Source: Candidatus Heimdallarchaeota archaeon LC_3
GTDB taxonomy: Archaea > Asgardarchaeota > Heimdallarchaeia > Hodarchaeales > LC-3
DNA length: 64,000 nucleotides
NCBI GenBank assembly: GCA_001940645.1
Contig: MDVS01000006.1
Span: forward strand, 1-64,000
Reading direction: 5' to 3'
Part shown: positions 28,601 through 37,574 of the stretch, one piece after another
How positions within the stretch are numbered: position 1 is the stretch's first letter
Layout: each line of letters begins with the position of its first letter
Notes under the pieces: generated by a model
Seen by the model: the letters and a program-made list of their open reading frames with translations, nothing else
Database searches by the model: none
Told to the model about the DNA's origin: nothing
Made by a program: the position numbers and the translations under genes

Positions 28601-29302
28601 TTGTATATATCAAATTCCAGATCAAAATCAATTGAAATAGCTGAAAAGTTAAAATCATTTTTTAACATAAGAGTTATTGAAAAAATAAATAATAAACAGC
28701 AATTCTATAACAAGCTTAGAGATTTGAATAAAAATGGACACATTTCTGATCCTGAATATGCGTATTGTATAGCAAATTTTTATAGAATAATATTAGACCT
28801 CAGATTGTATCATTTATTCATTACCAATGCAAAGGACAATGTGTCAGGCCTTTTTCAATTTTGGTTGGATGTTACTGATGAGTTGGTGCGAATAAATGTT
28901 CAAAAAAAAGATTTTACATCTATGAAGAAAGAGATTTTAGCTAAATATGAAGATATTGAACAAAAACATACTTTGAAATCAGAACAGGAAGAAAAATTAT
29001 CTCCTTTTGCTAAAGCTCTTAATAATATTGAATATTTATATAATTCTGATCAAAAATCCTTTGAACATTTTCAAGAATCTTTACAAGCTTGTCAAAAAAT
29101 ATTGTTTGAGCTGAGGGAGATTTTGAGCTTATCAGGTATTGTTTCACCTGTTTTATATGACATTGTTAAAGTAGCTAGAGAATTGCCACGTCACTATACA
29201 AATAAAGATGATTTGCTTAAAGATTTAAAAGAATTGATAAATTTATGGAGAAAAAGATTAAAGAAGAATAATTCAATTCTAGACAAAAAAACTATGAAAT
29301 AA
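28601..29302 (+). CDS. Helical protein, unknown
   Basis: A 233-residue, mostly helical protein starting at TTG (TTG TAT ATA TCA), with a coiled-coil-like charged middle (residues ~105-130) and a very basic C-terminus. No cysteine motif, signal or membrane segment. I do not recognise the family. It converges on a small charged gene at 29308. Real coding is supported by length and by normal amino-acid composition. Confidence 0.6.
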   Translation: MYISNSRSKSIEIAEKLKSFFNIRVIEKINNKQQFYNKLRDLNKNGHISDPEYAYCIANFYRIILDLRLYHLFITNAKDNVSGLFQFWLDVTDELVRINVQKKDFTSMKKEILAKYEDIEQKHTLKSEQEEKLSPFAKALNNIEYLYNSDQKSFEHFQESLQACQKILFELREILSLSGIVSPVLYDIVKVARELPRHYTNKDDLLKDLKELINLWRKRLKKNNSILDKKTMK

Positions 29303-29307
29303 TTAAT

Positions 29308-29706
29308 TTATTCTTTCCATAGATCTTTTTCAATCCAATCATCGACTATTTCCTTTAATTCGGACCATTGTGACATTTTTGCTAAAGTAAAATCTTTTTT
29401 CTTCATCCAAAATTCAGAAATTATTTCTGATTTATCTTCGGATTTTTTTCTGATCTTTTGCCATCTTTGGATCATTATTTTATATTTAGGACTAAATTCT
29501 TTTTTTGGTTTATCTGAAACAATCGAATCATCTTGTTTTTGAGGTTTAGATTTTAATAATAAAACAGCTGTCCACCACAGGCCTCTCTTGCTTAAAGTTT
29601 TTCCTGTAATCAATTCATCATAAGGAGAATTAAAAGGAAAGTCTTCTTCTTCATCAGAACTATTTTTTTTCAGTTTTTTAGTTGTTTTTTTATTATTTGA
29701 GGACAT
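29308..29706 (-). CDS. Small charged protein, unknown
   Basis: A 132-residue protein: a Lys/Ser/Glu-rich disordered N-terminus, then G-L-W-W-T-A-V-L-L-L and a C-terminal region rich in Trp, Lys and Glu. The Trp-rich C-terminal two thirds suggest a small folded helical domain. No known motif. It has its own ATG and AT-rich leader and converges with the preceding gene. Confidence 0.55.
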   Translation of the reverse strand: MSSNNKKTTKKLKKNSSDEEEDFPFNSPYDELITGKTLSKRGLWWTAVLLLKSKPQKQDDSIVSDKPKKEFSPKYKIMIQRWQKIRKKSEDKSEIISEFWMKKKDFTLAKMSQWSELKEIVDDWIEKDLWKE

Positions 29707-29860
29707 TTATTACTACCTTAAGTTTGAATTAATAAAATTTTATCTTAAATAAATAATAACGATAATTTTTTCTTATTTTTCATCTAATTAAAAAAATTTA
29801 TTTAAACATAGAAATATTCTTTTTTTAAAATAGTAATAAATGAATTGTGAGGTAAATTAA

Positions 29861-30874
29861 CTGAGTGAAGAATATATTCGTTTGGATAGATTATTAGTAG
29901 TCGTTCAATTTCTGGCTATTCCTATCTATTTCTTTAGTCTCTCAAATTTCATGCCTATTATTTTAATTCCATTTATTTGGGATACAGTTCCTATATTAAA
30001 TGACCTTATAATAAGAATAATTATTCCTACCTTATTCAGTCTTCCTATTATAATTTTCACTTGGCATAAAAGATATGTTTTATCAGATACATATGTTGAA
30101 ATTTCAAACACAATATGGAAATTACCGACAGGAATAAAAGCATTTTATGGTTTTAATTTTGTAATAATTAGTATTTTTGGACTTCCAATATTTGCTCCGT
30201 TAATTGGACTTTTAGGAGGATATTTTCTTGGTCTTATGATATTTGGAGATTCATCAGACGATAAACCAAATATTAGTCGCCCTAAAATAAAATTTATGAC
30301 AACAATTTACTTACCCATTGCAATTATATTCTCAATAATTTTTTATCTACAGGTTTGGAAATTTTTGGATCAATTAATTTTAATTTGGAAAGATAACATA
30401 AATGTAATGTACCTTTCTGCTCTGAATTTAGCAGCTGCTGTAATAATTACTTCATTAGTAATTCTGATTTTCGAAATTAGAAATAAATATTACTACAGCT
30501 CTGATATGCCTCCTATTAGTGCTATAGTTGCTATTTTGTCTTTTCTATTACTTGAAGTCTCTCTATTATTTTTCTATTACTCAGGTGATATAGGCTTATC
30601 TCAAGATGTTAACCTAGTTTTCAATGCTATACATATTAGTGCATTTCTATTTAGTGTAGCTTTATTGTTTATAAGATGGCTCTTAAATATTTCTCAGGAT
30701 TCAGAAACTGGTAATTCTTTATATGCTTGGGTAACGATAATAATTTTTCAACTGGTTAATATTGCTTCTGGAGATATTCAATTAATTAGCAGAACAGTAG
30801 CGATATTATTGACATGTGTTATTTTTATGGGTCTTTTTGTCCTTACTTATAAAGAAGTATCCAAAAGTTATTAA
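29861..30874 (+). CDS. Multi-pass membrane protein, apparent CTG start
   Basis: About 337 residues with roughly nine hydrophobic segments and few charged residues; a polytopic membrane protein with no recognised family. The frame opens with TAA immediately followed by CTG AGT GAA GAA, and a GAGGT ribosome-binding site at 29849-29853 lies seven bases before that CTG, giving M-S-E-E-Y-I-R-L-D. The next standard candidate is TTG at 29882, with no ribosome-binding site at the right distance. I therefore place the start at 29861, with moderate confidence. It overlaps no other gene and is followed 43 bases later by another plus-strand gene. Confidence 0.65.
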   Translation: MSEEYIRLDRLLVVVQFLAIPIYFFSLSNFMPIILIPFIWDTVPILNDLIIRIIIPTLFSLPIIIFTWHKRYVLSDTYVEISNTIWKLPTGIKAFYGFNFVIISIFGLPIFAPLIGLLGGYFLGLMIFGDSSDDKPNISRPKIKFMTTIYLPIAIIFSIIFYLQVWKFLDQLILIWKDNINVMYLSALNLAAAVIITSLVILIFEIRNKYYYSSDMPPISAIVAILSFLLLEVSLLFFYYSGDIGLSQDVNLVFNAIHISAFLFSVALLFIRWLLNISQDSETGNSLYAWVTIIIFQLVNIASGDIQLISRTVAILLTCVIFMGLFVLTYKEVSKSY

Positions 30875-30917
30875 TTTACCAGTCATCTATTACATACTGA
30901 ATTTTAGAAGTGGAATA

Positions 30918-31937
30918 ATGGTTTCTTCAATAGCCAATTTGGATAAGGCTAATAAATTAAGGTTAAGCTTTGAAGAATGGATAAAAATCGAATTTGAAAT
31001 CATTGCTAGACAGCATGAAGATCAAGAATTAGCAAAAATCACTCGTTTCATTTCAGTTGATGCCCTAATTCAAAGAAGTGAAAGGCAAGTTGGAGCTGTT
31101 TCCTATATATTTACAGAAGAAAATATTTGGGTGATTTTTTCTCAACCAATATTTCGTAAACTTGATGACAATACAATTTCATTATTTTTAAAGGTTATGC
31201 TGCAAACTATTGTTGAATTAAAAAATTCTAAAGACAAAAAAAGCATTCGCGAATCGGAAATAAAAGCATATAACAGAATAGTACAAGATTTAGATAAACT
31301 TAGCAAATCAGAGAATTTAATAAACCAAATAGAAAGAATGAAGCAATCTATTTTCTTTTTATCTACTCAATTACTTAAAGCAGGATTACCCGTTATAAAT
31401 CCCCAATCATTGATTCCTGCTAAGAGCGATAATTTGCTCATGAATAAGATTAATAATGCTTTTTTAAAAATAAGAACGAAGATGTATAATGCAATAGATC
31501 ATGTTCATTTTGATAAGGCAAAGTTTAGAATTTTACCTTATTATTTCAAGATTATTTATCAGGATCAAAATGATGATCGATCAGAACTTCGTGTAAAACC
31601 TATTGTATCTTTAGATGTCTACGATGTTCAAAATAGCTATTCTTTTTCATTATTTATTATTAACACATTATTCCTAGAATCAATTGATTTAGATGATTTA
31701 GAGTTGTTATTAGCTTATGAGCTAATTTCTCTTATAAATAGTAGGAAATTTAACAGAGGAGAAATGGAAAAAGAAATTTATAACATAATTACTAAAGAAA
31801 AGCATTTTGATGAAAATTATGAATTTTTAAAAGGTTTTTATGGCAGAGAGTTCATAGATAAGACGAGGATAAAACTTAATAAGCAAATTGATGAGGATTT
31901 GAGTATTGAATCAACTCCTATTTTACGTATTGAATAG
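30918..31937 (+). CDS. Cytosolic protein, unknown
   Basis: A 339-residue soluble protein. The open frame extends back to 30816 but would overlap the upstream membrane gene; the ATG at 30918 gives MVSSIANLDK and is preferred. It is alpha/beta with a helical middle (residues ~100-170) and an acidic C-terminus. The segment L-L-A-Y-E-L-I-S-L-I-N-S-R near residue 285 is the most family-like piece, but I do not recognise it. It probably shares an operon with the preceding membrane protein. Confidence 0.65.
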   Translation: MVSSIANLDKANKLRLSFEEWIKIEFEIIARQHEDQELAKITRFISVDALIQRSERQVGAVSYIFTEENIWVIFSQPIFRKLDDNTISLFLKVMLQTIVELKNSKDKKSIRESEIKAYNRIVQDLDKLSKSENLINQIERMKQSIFFLSTQLLKAGLPVINPQSLIPAKSDNLLMNKINNAFLKIRTKMYNAIDHVHFDKAKFRILPYYFKIIYQDQNDDRSELRVKPIVSLDVYDVQNSYSFSLFIINTLFLESIDLDDLELLLAYELISLINSRKFNRGEMEKEIYNIITKEKHFDENYEFLKGFYGREFIDKTRIKLNKQIDEDLSIESTPILRIE

Positions 31938-32101
31938 GATACACTTTCAGAGTTCACATACTAACCAGTTATTCAAAAATTTATCGATATAATAAAGAGA
32001 ATAATTCGTCTGTAAACTGAAATAAACTAAAAATTTTAACTAATCTTACACTACTAAATTTAACTTTAAAAAATGATTTAATATTTAATTCGGTGTTCAT
32101 A

Positions 32102-32719
32102 TTGAGTCTTGGAAATGTAGATAAAATAGTTCAAGAAATAATTGCCTCAGCTGAAAAGGAAAAACAAGAAATTGAAAATAAAGCTAAAGTCCGAATTACA
32201 GAGTTAAATGAAGCTGCCAGTAAAGATTTGGACCGAATCCGAAATCAAATAGTGGAAGAAATGCACGGTACGATAAATGCTGAAAATAAAAGAATTTTGG
32301 GGAAAGCTAGACTTGAGTCAAAAATGTCTCTTTTGAATGAAAAAGAGGAAAAAATTCAAATAGTTTTTGAAGCGGCCATAGAAAAGTTAAAGTCCTATAC
32401 TCAAACAAATGATTACTCCAATACTTTAATTAATTTAGCAGTTACCGCAGGAGTTGCATTAGAGGGTGGAGAATTAGTTGTTTCACTGAGAAAAGAAGAT
32501 GTTTCAAAATTTAATAAGGATACTGCTACTCAGAAAATTAGTGAACAATTAAATGGAAACGTTTCGATTACTGTTGGTTCTGAAGAACCTAAAACAAGAA
32601 TTGGTGGATTATTAATCCGTAAAGGTAAAGTTTTTGTTGATAATACATTTGAATCTATTATCTCAAGAAGAAATGATAAACTTCGTACTACTGTAACCGA
32701 AATACTTTTTAAAGTGTAG
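32102..32719 (+). CDS. atpE: A/V-type ATPase subunit E
   Basis: About 205 residues: a long N-terminal helix (D-K-I-V-Q-E-I-I-A-S-A-E-K-E-K) forming half of the peripheral stalk, and a C-terminal globular head ending with T-R-I-G-G-L-L-I-R...D-N-T-F-E-S-I-I-S-R, the subunit E signature. It joins the catalytic head to subunit a as a stator. TTG at 32102 follows a GGTG element by six bases; GTG at 32093 is an alternative. No other ATPase subunit gene is adjacent, which is unusual, since archaeal ATPase subunits normally form one operon. Confidence 0.88.
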   Translation: MSLGNVDKIVQEIIASAEKEKQEIENKAKVRITELNEAASKDLDRIRNQIVEEMHGTINAENKRILGKARLESKMSLLNEKEEKIQIVFEAAIEKLKSYTQTNDYSNTLINLAVTAGVALEGGELVVSLRKEDVSKFNKDTATQKISEQLNGNVSITVGSEEPKTRIGGLLIRKGKVFVDNTFESIISRRNDKLRTTVTEILFKV

Positions 32720-32854
32720 ATTTTCAATATATTTAATTTTTATATTTTAACATTTGTTCATATTTGGCCAAGAATACTTTATCTTATAACGTTGGAATAA
32801 TTACAAAGTGTTCTCCGTCTGATTTTGTATTAATTTCAATCTAAAAGTTAGTAG

Positions 32855-33757
32855 ATGAAAGAAATAACGTGTCTAATGTCTGAAGAGGCTTATAAAAAGT
32901 TTCTTAAATTTGTTTTGGAATATGCGAATCCAGCTTTGCCACATTCAACATGGCAGGAGACTATCGGATTTCTTTTTGGAAAATTCGAAGATTCTGATAA
33001 TGGTACTGAGGTTCGGATTACTGATGTTTTACCAATGGATTCAGGATCTTCAGTTTTTGTGAAAATTGGTGATTATGCTCCAATTTATGAAGAATTAATA
33101 AAAAAAGGTGAAAAGGGTGAATTTATTGTTGGTTGGATTCATAGTCACCCTGGTTTACAAATTTTTTTATCTGGTACTGATGTTTCAACTCAGAGGTTAT
33201 ATCAACAAATGGATTCCAGAGCTGTTGCAATAGTTGTTGATCATACAACAATTACTGAGAGTTTTCCCGGATTAAAAGCATTTAGGGTAGATAAAAATTC
33301 ATATCATGGTGTAGACCTAAAAATAGAAAGTTCTAATGATTTTTTTTCGATATTCAAAGAACTTAAAGACGAAATATCTGTAATTTCACCACCTAAACTT
33401 TTGAAAGAAAGAATATCTATCTCCCTTGAAAATATAGTATTCAATATTGAAGGACCTAATTATTGGTTTGATAATGATGAATTAATAAATATTGAATTGA
33501 AATATAGTATAGGTGATTTAGGATTATTGAATTTAGAGTTTCAACCAATATTAAAAGGTGCTTTTTTTTATAGGAAAAATAAGAAAATTTTCCGATATCA
33601 ACTTTATGATAAAGGATTGCTTGTCAAATTTGGTATTATTCCAGACCACACACTGCAAGAGTCAATTAATTTGGAATTAATAGATATAAAGGTATATGGA
33701 AAAGATAAAATAAAGAAAACAACTAACAGTATTGTTTTTAATATTAAAAAAGGGTAA
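32855..33757 (+). CDS. JAMM/MPN+ metalloprotease, Rpn11-like, probable deubiquitinase
   Basis: A 300-residue protein. The N-terminal ~150 residues are an MPN+ domain with all zinc-site residues: Glu35 in Q-E-T-I-G-F, and the H-S-H-P...S-G-T-D motif (His96, His98, Ser106, Asp109). The order matches Rpn11/CSN5. Established role of the family: hydrolysis of ubiquitin isopeptide bonds. Residues ~185-300 look like an added all-beta domain, not seen in Rpn11, with alternating hydrophobic strands. Located some 30 kb from the ubiquitin cluster and next to ATPase subunit E. Substrate is inferred from the ubiquitin gene in the same window. Confidence 0.88.
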   Translation: MKEITCLMSEEAYKKFLKFVLEYANPALPHSTWQETIGFLFGKFEDSDNGTEVRITDVLPMDSGSSVFVKIGDYAPIYEELIKKGEKGEFIVGWIHSHPGLQIFLSGTDVSTQRLYQQMDSRAVAIVVDHTTITESFPGLKAFRVDKNSYHGVDLKIESSNDFFSIFKELKDEISVISPPKLLKERISISLENIVFNIEGPNYWFDNDELINIELKYSIGDLGLLNLEFQPILKGAFFYRKNKKIFRYQLYDKGLLVKFGIIPDHTLQESINLELIDIKVYGKDKIKKTTNSIVFNIKKG

Positions 33758-33767
33758 AAAATTTCAA

Positions 33768-34454
33768 TTATCTTGAATATTTTGGTTTCTTTATTTCTAC
33801 GGTTTTATTGCGATTACCATAATATCCTATACCTAATTGGATCAAAATGAGTAATGTGACTAAATAAAATGTAGTGACTATAAGTTCTGGGGGATTAATG
33901 CCTGATATTCTCATATTTAACGTGAAATTATATGCTGATTTAGCAAATAGTTCATTTGTGGTATTTGAAGGATCTACATACGTAAAACCAATTTGAAAAA
34001 TAAAAGATTGATCATCTTCGGGAATATAGATGTGTGATTCTAAATTTTGGGTTTTACTTGTGTAAGGAGCAATTTCTAATTGTTGTGAACTTCCTAAAGA
34101 ATAATCAAAAGTGTGGGTTATAAGTACACTTGTCTTATTTAGCATATTTACAGTAAAAGATTTCAAAACAACTTTTACTTCACCTTCATTGTAAAAACTT
34201 CCTTTGAAACGTGCTAAACTCCCATTCACAATATTTTGAGTGACACCTTCCCCCTCTCTGTGAATTTCTATCCATGTATCATTTTGTTCTTGAACTTCAA
34301 ATTTAGTATTTATCGTTCTAACTGGGGGAGTTATTTCACCAAATTCCTGATTTGTTTCCACTGTGCTCATTGGAAGACTTGATGCTTGTGATACTTGTGC
34401 ACTTATAACAAAGACAATCACTATCAGTGCCAATACTTCCATATGACGTTTCAA
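33768..34454 (-). CDS. Secreted, C-terminally anchored protein, unknown
   Basis: A 228-residue protein. An N-terminal signal (L-A-L-I-V-I-V-F-V-I-S-A) is followed by an all-beta extracellular domain (residues ~45-190) and a C-terminal membrane helix with a basic tail. The beta domain looks like an immunoglobulin/CARDB-type sandwich by pattern. Probably a surface protein; no function can be given. Alternative start at the second Met (residue 5). Confidence 0.65.
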   Translation of the reverse strand: MKRHMEVLALIVIVFVISAQVSQASSLPMSTVETNQEFGEITPPVRTINTKFEVQEQNDTWIEIHREGEGVTQNIVNGSLARFKGSFYNEGEVKVVLKSFTVNMLNKTSVLITHTFDYSLGSSQQLEIAPYTSKTQNLESHIYIPEDDQSFIFQIGFTYVDPSNTTNELFAKSAYNFTLNMRISGINPPELIVTTFYLVTLLILIQLGIGYYGNRNKTVEIKKPKYSR

Positions 34455-34599
34455 TTAATTACACCTATTAATGATGATTAAAGTTAATGAGCAACACATT
34501 TACTTCATTAATTAATGAATCTGTGCTATTTAGCTAAACAAATAATAATTTAAAAATTTCATTTAATTACTCTATGAGAATTCTCAATAAAAGAGCACA

Positions 34600-35436
34600 T
34601 TACTTTTTATCTTGATATTCTTTCTTTCTAACTAAGTGAATAATTACTCCCGAATATATAATAGCTCTGGTTAGTGGTCGTGTGACATTTCTAATTCCAT
34701 CTATAATCATGGGGCGACTAAAAACCTCTAAAACTTCTAATACATGATAATTACGATTCATTTCAGCTTCAATGACAGTTTTTTCAATTTGCCCCCAATT
34801 GGGAACAAAAATAAGAACTGATTTTCCATATTTCAAATATTTATGTATTTTATTTATAATAAGCCATGGAGTAGCGAGATCGATGAAAATTGCATCAAAA
34901 TATTGTTCAGGAAGATCCAATAAAGGATTAACTTCTTCAAAATCTCCCAAACGAAAATCTACCATGTGATCGAGTTTGAAATTTTTTAAATTCTTTTTTG
35001 CAATATTTTGATGATCAGATTTATTGTCTACAGTAATAATAGGGGTAATACCACTATCATTTTTGTTAGAATCAGGATATTCATAAAGAAAAGTAGCAAT
35101 ATAAAGGGTAAGACCCCCAGATCCAGTACCAATCTCTAATACATTATTTCCTCTTTTGATATTTGCTTTAAAACATAACAAGCTTGCATCCATATTATAA
35201 ATAATATTAGTTGCATGAGGCATATATTGTTGAATGTGTTTCAAATTAGGTTCTAATAGGATAATTCTTCCAGACCCTTTGCTATATGGAACAACACTAC
35301 CATATTCTTTCCCGATAACATCTGAAAATAATATTTTTCCTCTATGTGTATCCAAGAAACCCTCTAAAGTTATTTGACGTAACCATTCTTTGCTTTTCAT
35401 ATCCTGAAAAACAACCCAATCTTCTTCTTTTATCAT
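34600..35436 (-). CDS. trmI: tRNA (adenine-N1)-methyltransferase TrmI
   Basis: A 278-residue class I SAM methyltransferase. Motif I reads V-L-E-I-G-T-G-S-G-G-L-T, then V-D-N-K-S-D-H (motif II) and D-A-I-F-I-D-L-A-T-P-W (motif IV). The small N-terminal beta domain with D-T-H-R-G-K-I-L-F is typical of TrmI. It makes m1A57/m1A58 in the tRNA T loop. Last member of a minus-strand run starting with HMG-CoA synthase, though spacing to the preceding gene (78 bases) leaves co-transcription uncertain. Confidence 0.92.
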   Translation of the reverse strand: MIKEEDWVVFQDMKSKEWLRQITLEGFLDTHRGKILFSDVIGKEYGSVVPYSKGSGRIILLEPNLKHIQQYMPHATNIIYNMDASLLCFKANIKRGNNVLEIGTGSGGLTLYIATFLYEYPDSNKNDSGITPIITVDNKSDHQNIAKKNLKNFKLDHMVDFRLGDFEEVNPLLDLPEQYFDAIFIDLATPWLIINKIHKYLKYGKSVLIFVPNWGQIEKTVIEAEMNRNYHVLEVLEVFSRPMIIDGIRNVTRPLTRAIIYSGVIIHLVRKKEYQDKK

Positions 35437-35513
35437 GAAACAAAAATCCCTCTCAAATCTGAATCAAAATTTCATTAAGATAATTTATTACGTGGTTTAA
35501 GTTTAGAATCTAG

Positions 35514-35897
35514 TTATTTTTTTTCAAATCTAAATATATGAGGAATGGTTTTTAACTGTACAATTGGAATATATTGAATATACCCAAGGTTACTATCTCT
35601 GTCATCAAAGCCTTCGGTGAAAGTTATTGCACTCTCTGCTGATTCTTTTCTAATATCAAATCTAATGAAATTACTTTTCGGATTGGAATCATGTTCTACA
35701 TAAAGTAATAAGGGTAATCCTTTGAAATTGTAATATCCTGGAAGAATAATCAGTGTTGCATAAAAATGCTTATCATCTTTTTGGAAGTAAAAAATTGTAG
35801 CTTGCTGACCTTGACTTGAACTAACTAACCAACGGATAAGATCCTGGAGAGAATATAATTCCATTGGCATAGCTGAAGGAATTTCTATATTTTCCAT
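35514..35897 (-). CDS. Small alpha/beta protein, unknown
   Basis: About 127 residues. I choose ATG at 35897 (MENIEIPS), eight bases after a GAGAG element; the frame extends to a TTG at 35912. Sequence alternates helices and strands, without cysteines or membrane segments. The segment Q-A-T-I-F-Y-F-Q-K-D-D-K-H-F-Y-A suggests a beta hairpin. It starts ~25 bases after the DUF35 gene stop, so it belongs to the thiolase/HMG-CoA synthase transcript. Function not recognised; a link to the mevalonate genes is only positional. Confidence 0.6.
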   Translation of the reverse strand: MENIEIPSAMPMELYSLQDLIRWLVSSSQGQQATIFYFQKDDKHFYATLIILPGYYNFKGLPLLLYVEHDSNPKSNFIRFDIRKESAESAITFTEGFDDRDSNLGYIQYIPIVQLKTIPHIFRFEKK

Positions 35898-35920
35898 AAT
35901 TGTTGCTCTCAAATAATTTC

Positions 35921-36355
35921 TTAACTATTATAAAGATCTGCAGGAGTGAATTTGTACCCATAAACAAGAACTGCATCAGCAGCCTCAGCACCATATTTTC
36001 TAAATGTTGCTACCATAGGTAATCCTTCTTTGAGGTCATTTACTCCTTCCATACCAACTCCAACTATCTGAGTAGTAACAGTTGGACCTTCACCTTCGTC
36101 AACATCAAGTTGAACAAGACCCATAATATAAGGTGTTTGTAATTGTTGATGAAGAGGTGGTACATGAATGACTGTAAAGTCAACTAGTTTTCCTTTCCCT
36201 GAAAATGCTACACCATCTTCACAAGGTTCTCCACAACTTGGACAGACAAATCTGGGAGGAAAATAATTAATTTTTTCTTTTACACATTTTGTACCCAATA
36301 AACGGTAACGACTACTGATAGTTCGCCATGATGAAGGAATTGATAATCTTGTCAT
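35921..36355 (-). CDS. DUF35 OB-fold/zinc-ribbon acyl-CoA binding protein
   Basis: A 144-residue protein with a zinc ribbon (C-P-S-C-G-E-P-C near residue 39) and an OB-fold with D-F-T-V-I-H-V-P-P and G-L-V-Q-L-D. Members of this family bridge acetoacetyl-CoA thiolase and HMG-CoA synthase in archaea and channel the intermediate (established for methanogen complexes). Its position directly after those two genes, 11 bases from the thiolase, supports the same three-protein complex here. Confidence 0.9.
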   Translation of the reverse strand: MTRLSIPSSWRTISSRYRLLGTKCVKEKINYFPPRFVCPSCGEPCEDGVAFSGKGKLVDFTVIHVPPLHQQLQTPYIMGLVQLDVDEGEGPTVTTQIVGVGMEGVNDLKEGLPMVATFRKYGAEAADAVLVYGYKFTPADLYNS

Positions 36356-36366
36356 TTGATATACTC

Positions 36367-37542
36367 CTAATTTTTACTATATACGTGGACTGCTACTGTC
36401 GATCCTATTCCACCAACTGATTGTGTTAATCCAAAATCAGCATTGGTTTGTCTTTCCTTTTCAACTGTATTTCTAAGTTGATGGTATATTTCAACAGCTT
36501 GCGCTACTCCAGTAGCACCAAGAGGGTGTCCCATTGCCTTTAATCCTCCACTTGGATTGACAACAACTTTGTCTGATCCTATCGCTGTTTCATTGTCTAA
36601 AGTTGCTGGACCACCTTTTCCTTCTGGAAAGAATCCTAAATCCTCAATAGCCAAAATTTCACCTATGGAAAAACTATCATGAACTTCAGCTACTTTTATA
36701 TCAGCTTGATTTATATTAGACATTTTGAAAGCTTGTTCCCCTGCTAATTTAGTTGCATTAAAACGTTCTAAGGTTTTACGGTCATGAACGGAGATAGTAT
36801 CAGTTGCTTGTCCTGATCCTTCTATAAATACTGGGGAATCTGTAAATTTTTTTGCTATTGATTCTTTTGTTAAGATAACAGCAGCAGCCCCGTCACTACT
36901 AGGAGCTGTATCTAGGAGTGTGATGGGATCTGCTACGAATGATGCGCTTAATATCTGATCAATTGTGAAAGCTCTTCTAAATTGAGCCATTCGATTATAT
37001 GTTGCATTTGAATGGTTTTTTGCTGACACAGCAGCCATCATTCGATTTGTTGTTCCGTATTTACGAAAATGAGCTTTAGCTATCAAAGCATAAGCACCAG
37101 CCAATGTTTGTCCTTGTAAAGCTTCCCATTCTGAATCTAATGAATTTGAAATAATAGATGTTAGAGAAGCTGCTTCAGTTTGATCTGTCATTTTCTCAAC
37201 ACCACAAACTAATACTGTATTTATTAGCCCAGATTTAATCATAAAAAAAGCACTACGAATTGCTGCCCCTCCAGAAGCATCTGATGATTCAACTCTGATA
37301 GCAGATATTCCTTTCAATCCCGAATGGTCTGCAATTAGTGACGCAAGATTATTCTGATTATTAAGTGAATCAGAACTTGCATTTCCAACTACTAATCCAG
37401 ATATATCTTTTAGGGAAATACCATTTTCAACAGAGTCTATTGCTCCGAATATTGCTTGGGATGCCAAGGAACGGAGAGATGTTTGCCAGTGCTCTCCAAA
37501 TTTTGTCATTGATGCTGAAACAATTGCTACTCGATCAGTCAA
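36367..37542 (-). CDS. Archaeal thiolase (acetyl-CoA C-acetyltransferase type)
   Basis: A 391-residue thiolase-fold protein. TTG start preceded by a strong GGAGG. The C-terminal H-D-S-F-S-I-G-E and N-P-S-G-G...G-H-P-L-G-A-T-G motifs are intact. At the nucleophile position, however, the sequence reads V-E-S-S-D-A-S-G-G, with Asp88 where thiolases have Cys. The family condenses two acetyl-CoA to acetoacetyl-CoA, the first mevalonate step. Second gene after HMG-CoA synthase and before DUF35. The missing Cys means activity should not be assumed; it may have another role in the complex. Confidence 0.88.
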   Translation of the reverse strand: MTDRVAIVSASMTKFGEHWQTSLRSLASQAIFGAIDSVENGISLKDISGLVVGNASSDSLNNQNNLASLIADHSGLKGISAIRVESSDASGGAAIRSAFFMIKSGLINTVLVCGVEKMTDQTEAASLTSIISNSLDSEWEALQGQTLAGAYALIAKAHFRKYGTTNRMMAAVSAKNHSNATYNRMAQFRRAFTIDQILSASFVADPITLLDTAPSSDGAAAVILTKESIAKKFTDSPVFIEGSGQATDTISVHDRKTLERFNATKLAGEQAFKMSNINQADIKVAEVHDSFSIGEILAIEDLGFFPEGKGGPATLDNETAIGSDKVVVNPSGGLKAMGHPLGATGVAQAVEIYHQLRNTVEKERQTNADFGLTQSVGGIGSTVAVHVYSKN

Positions 37543-37574
37543 ATTTTTTCCTCCATCATTGTTTATAATTAAAT

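Noticed and set aside
30816..30917. 34-codon N-terminal extension of the gene at 30918
   Set aside because: Overlaps the upstream membrane gene in another frame; a good ATG follows at 30918.
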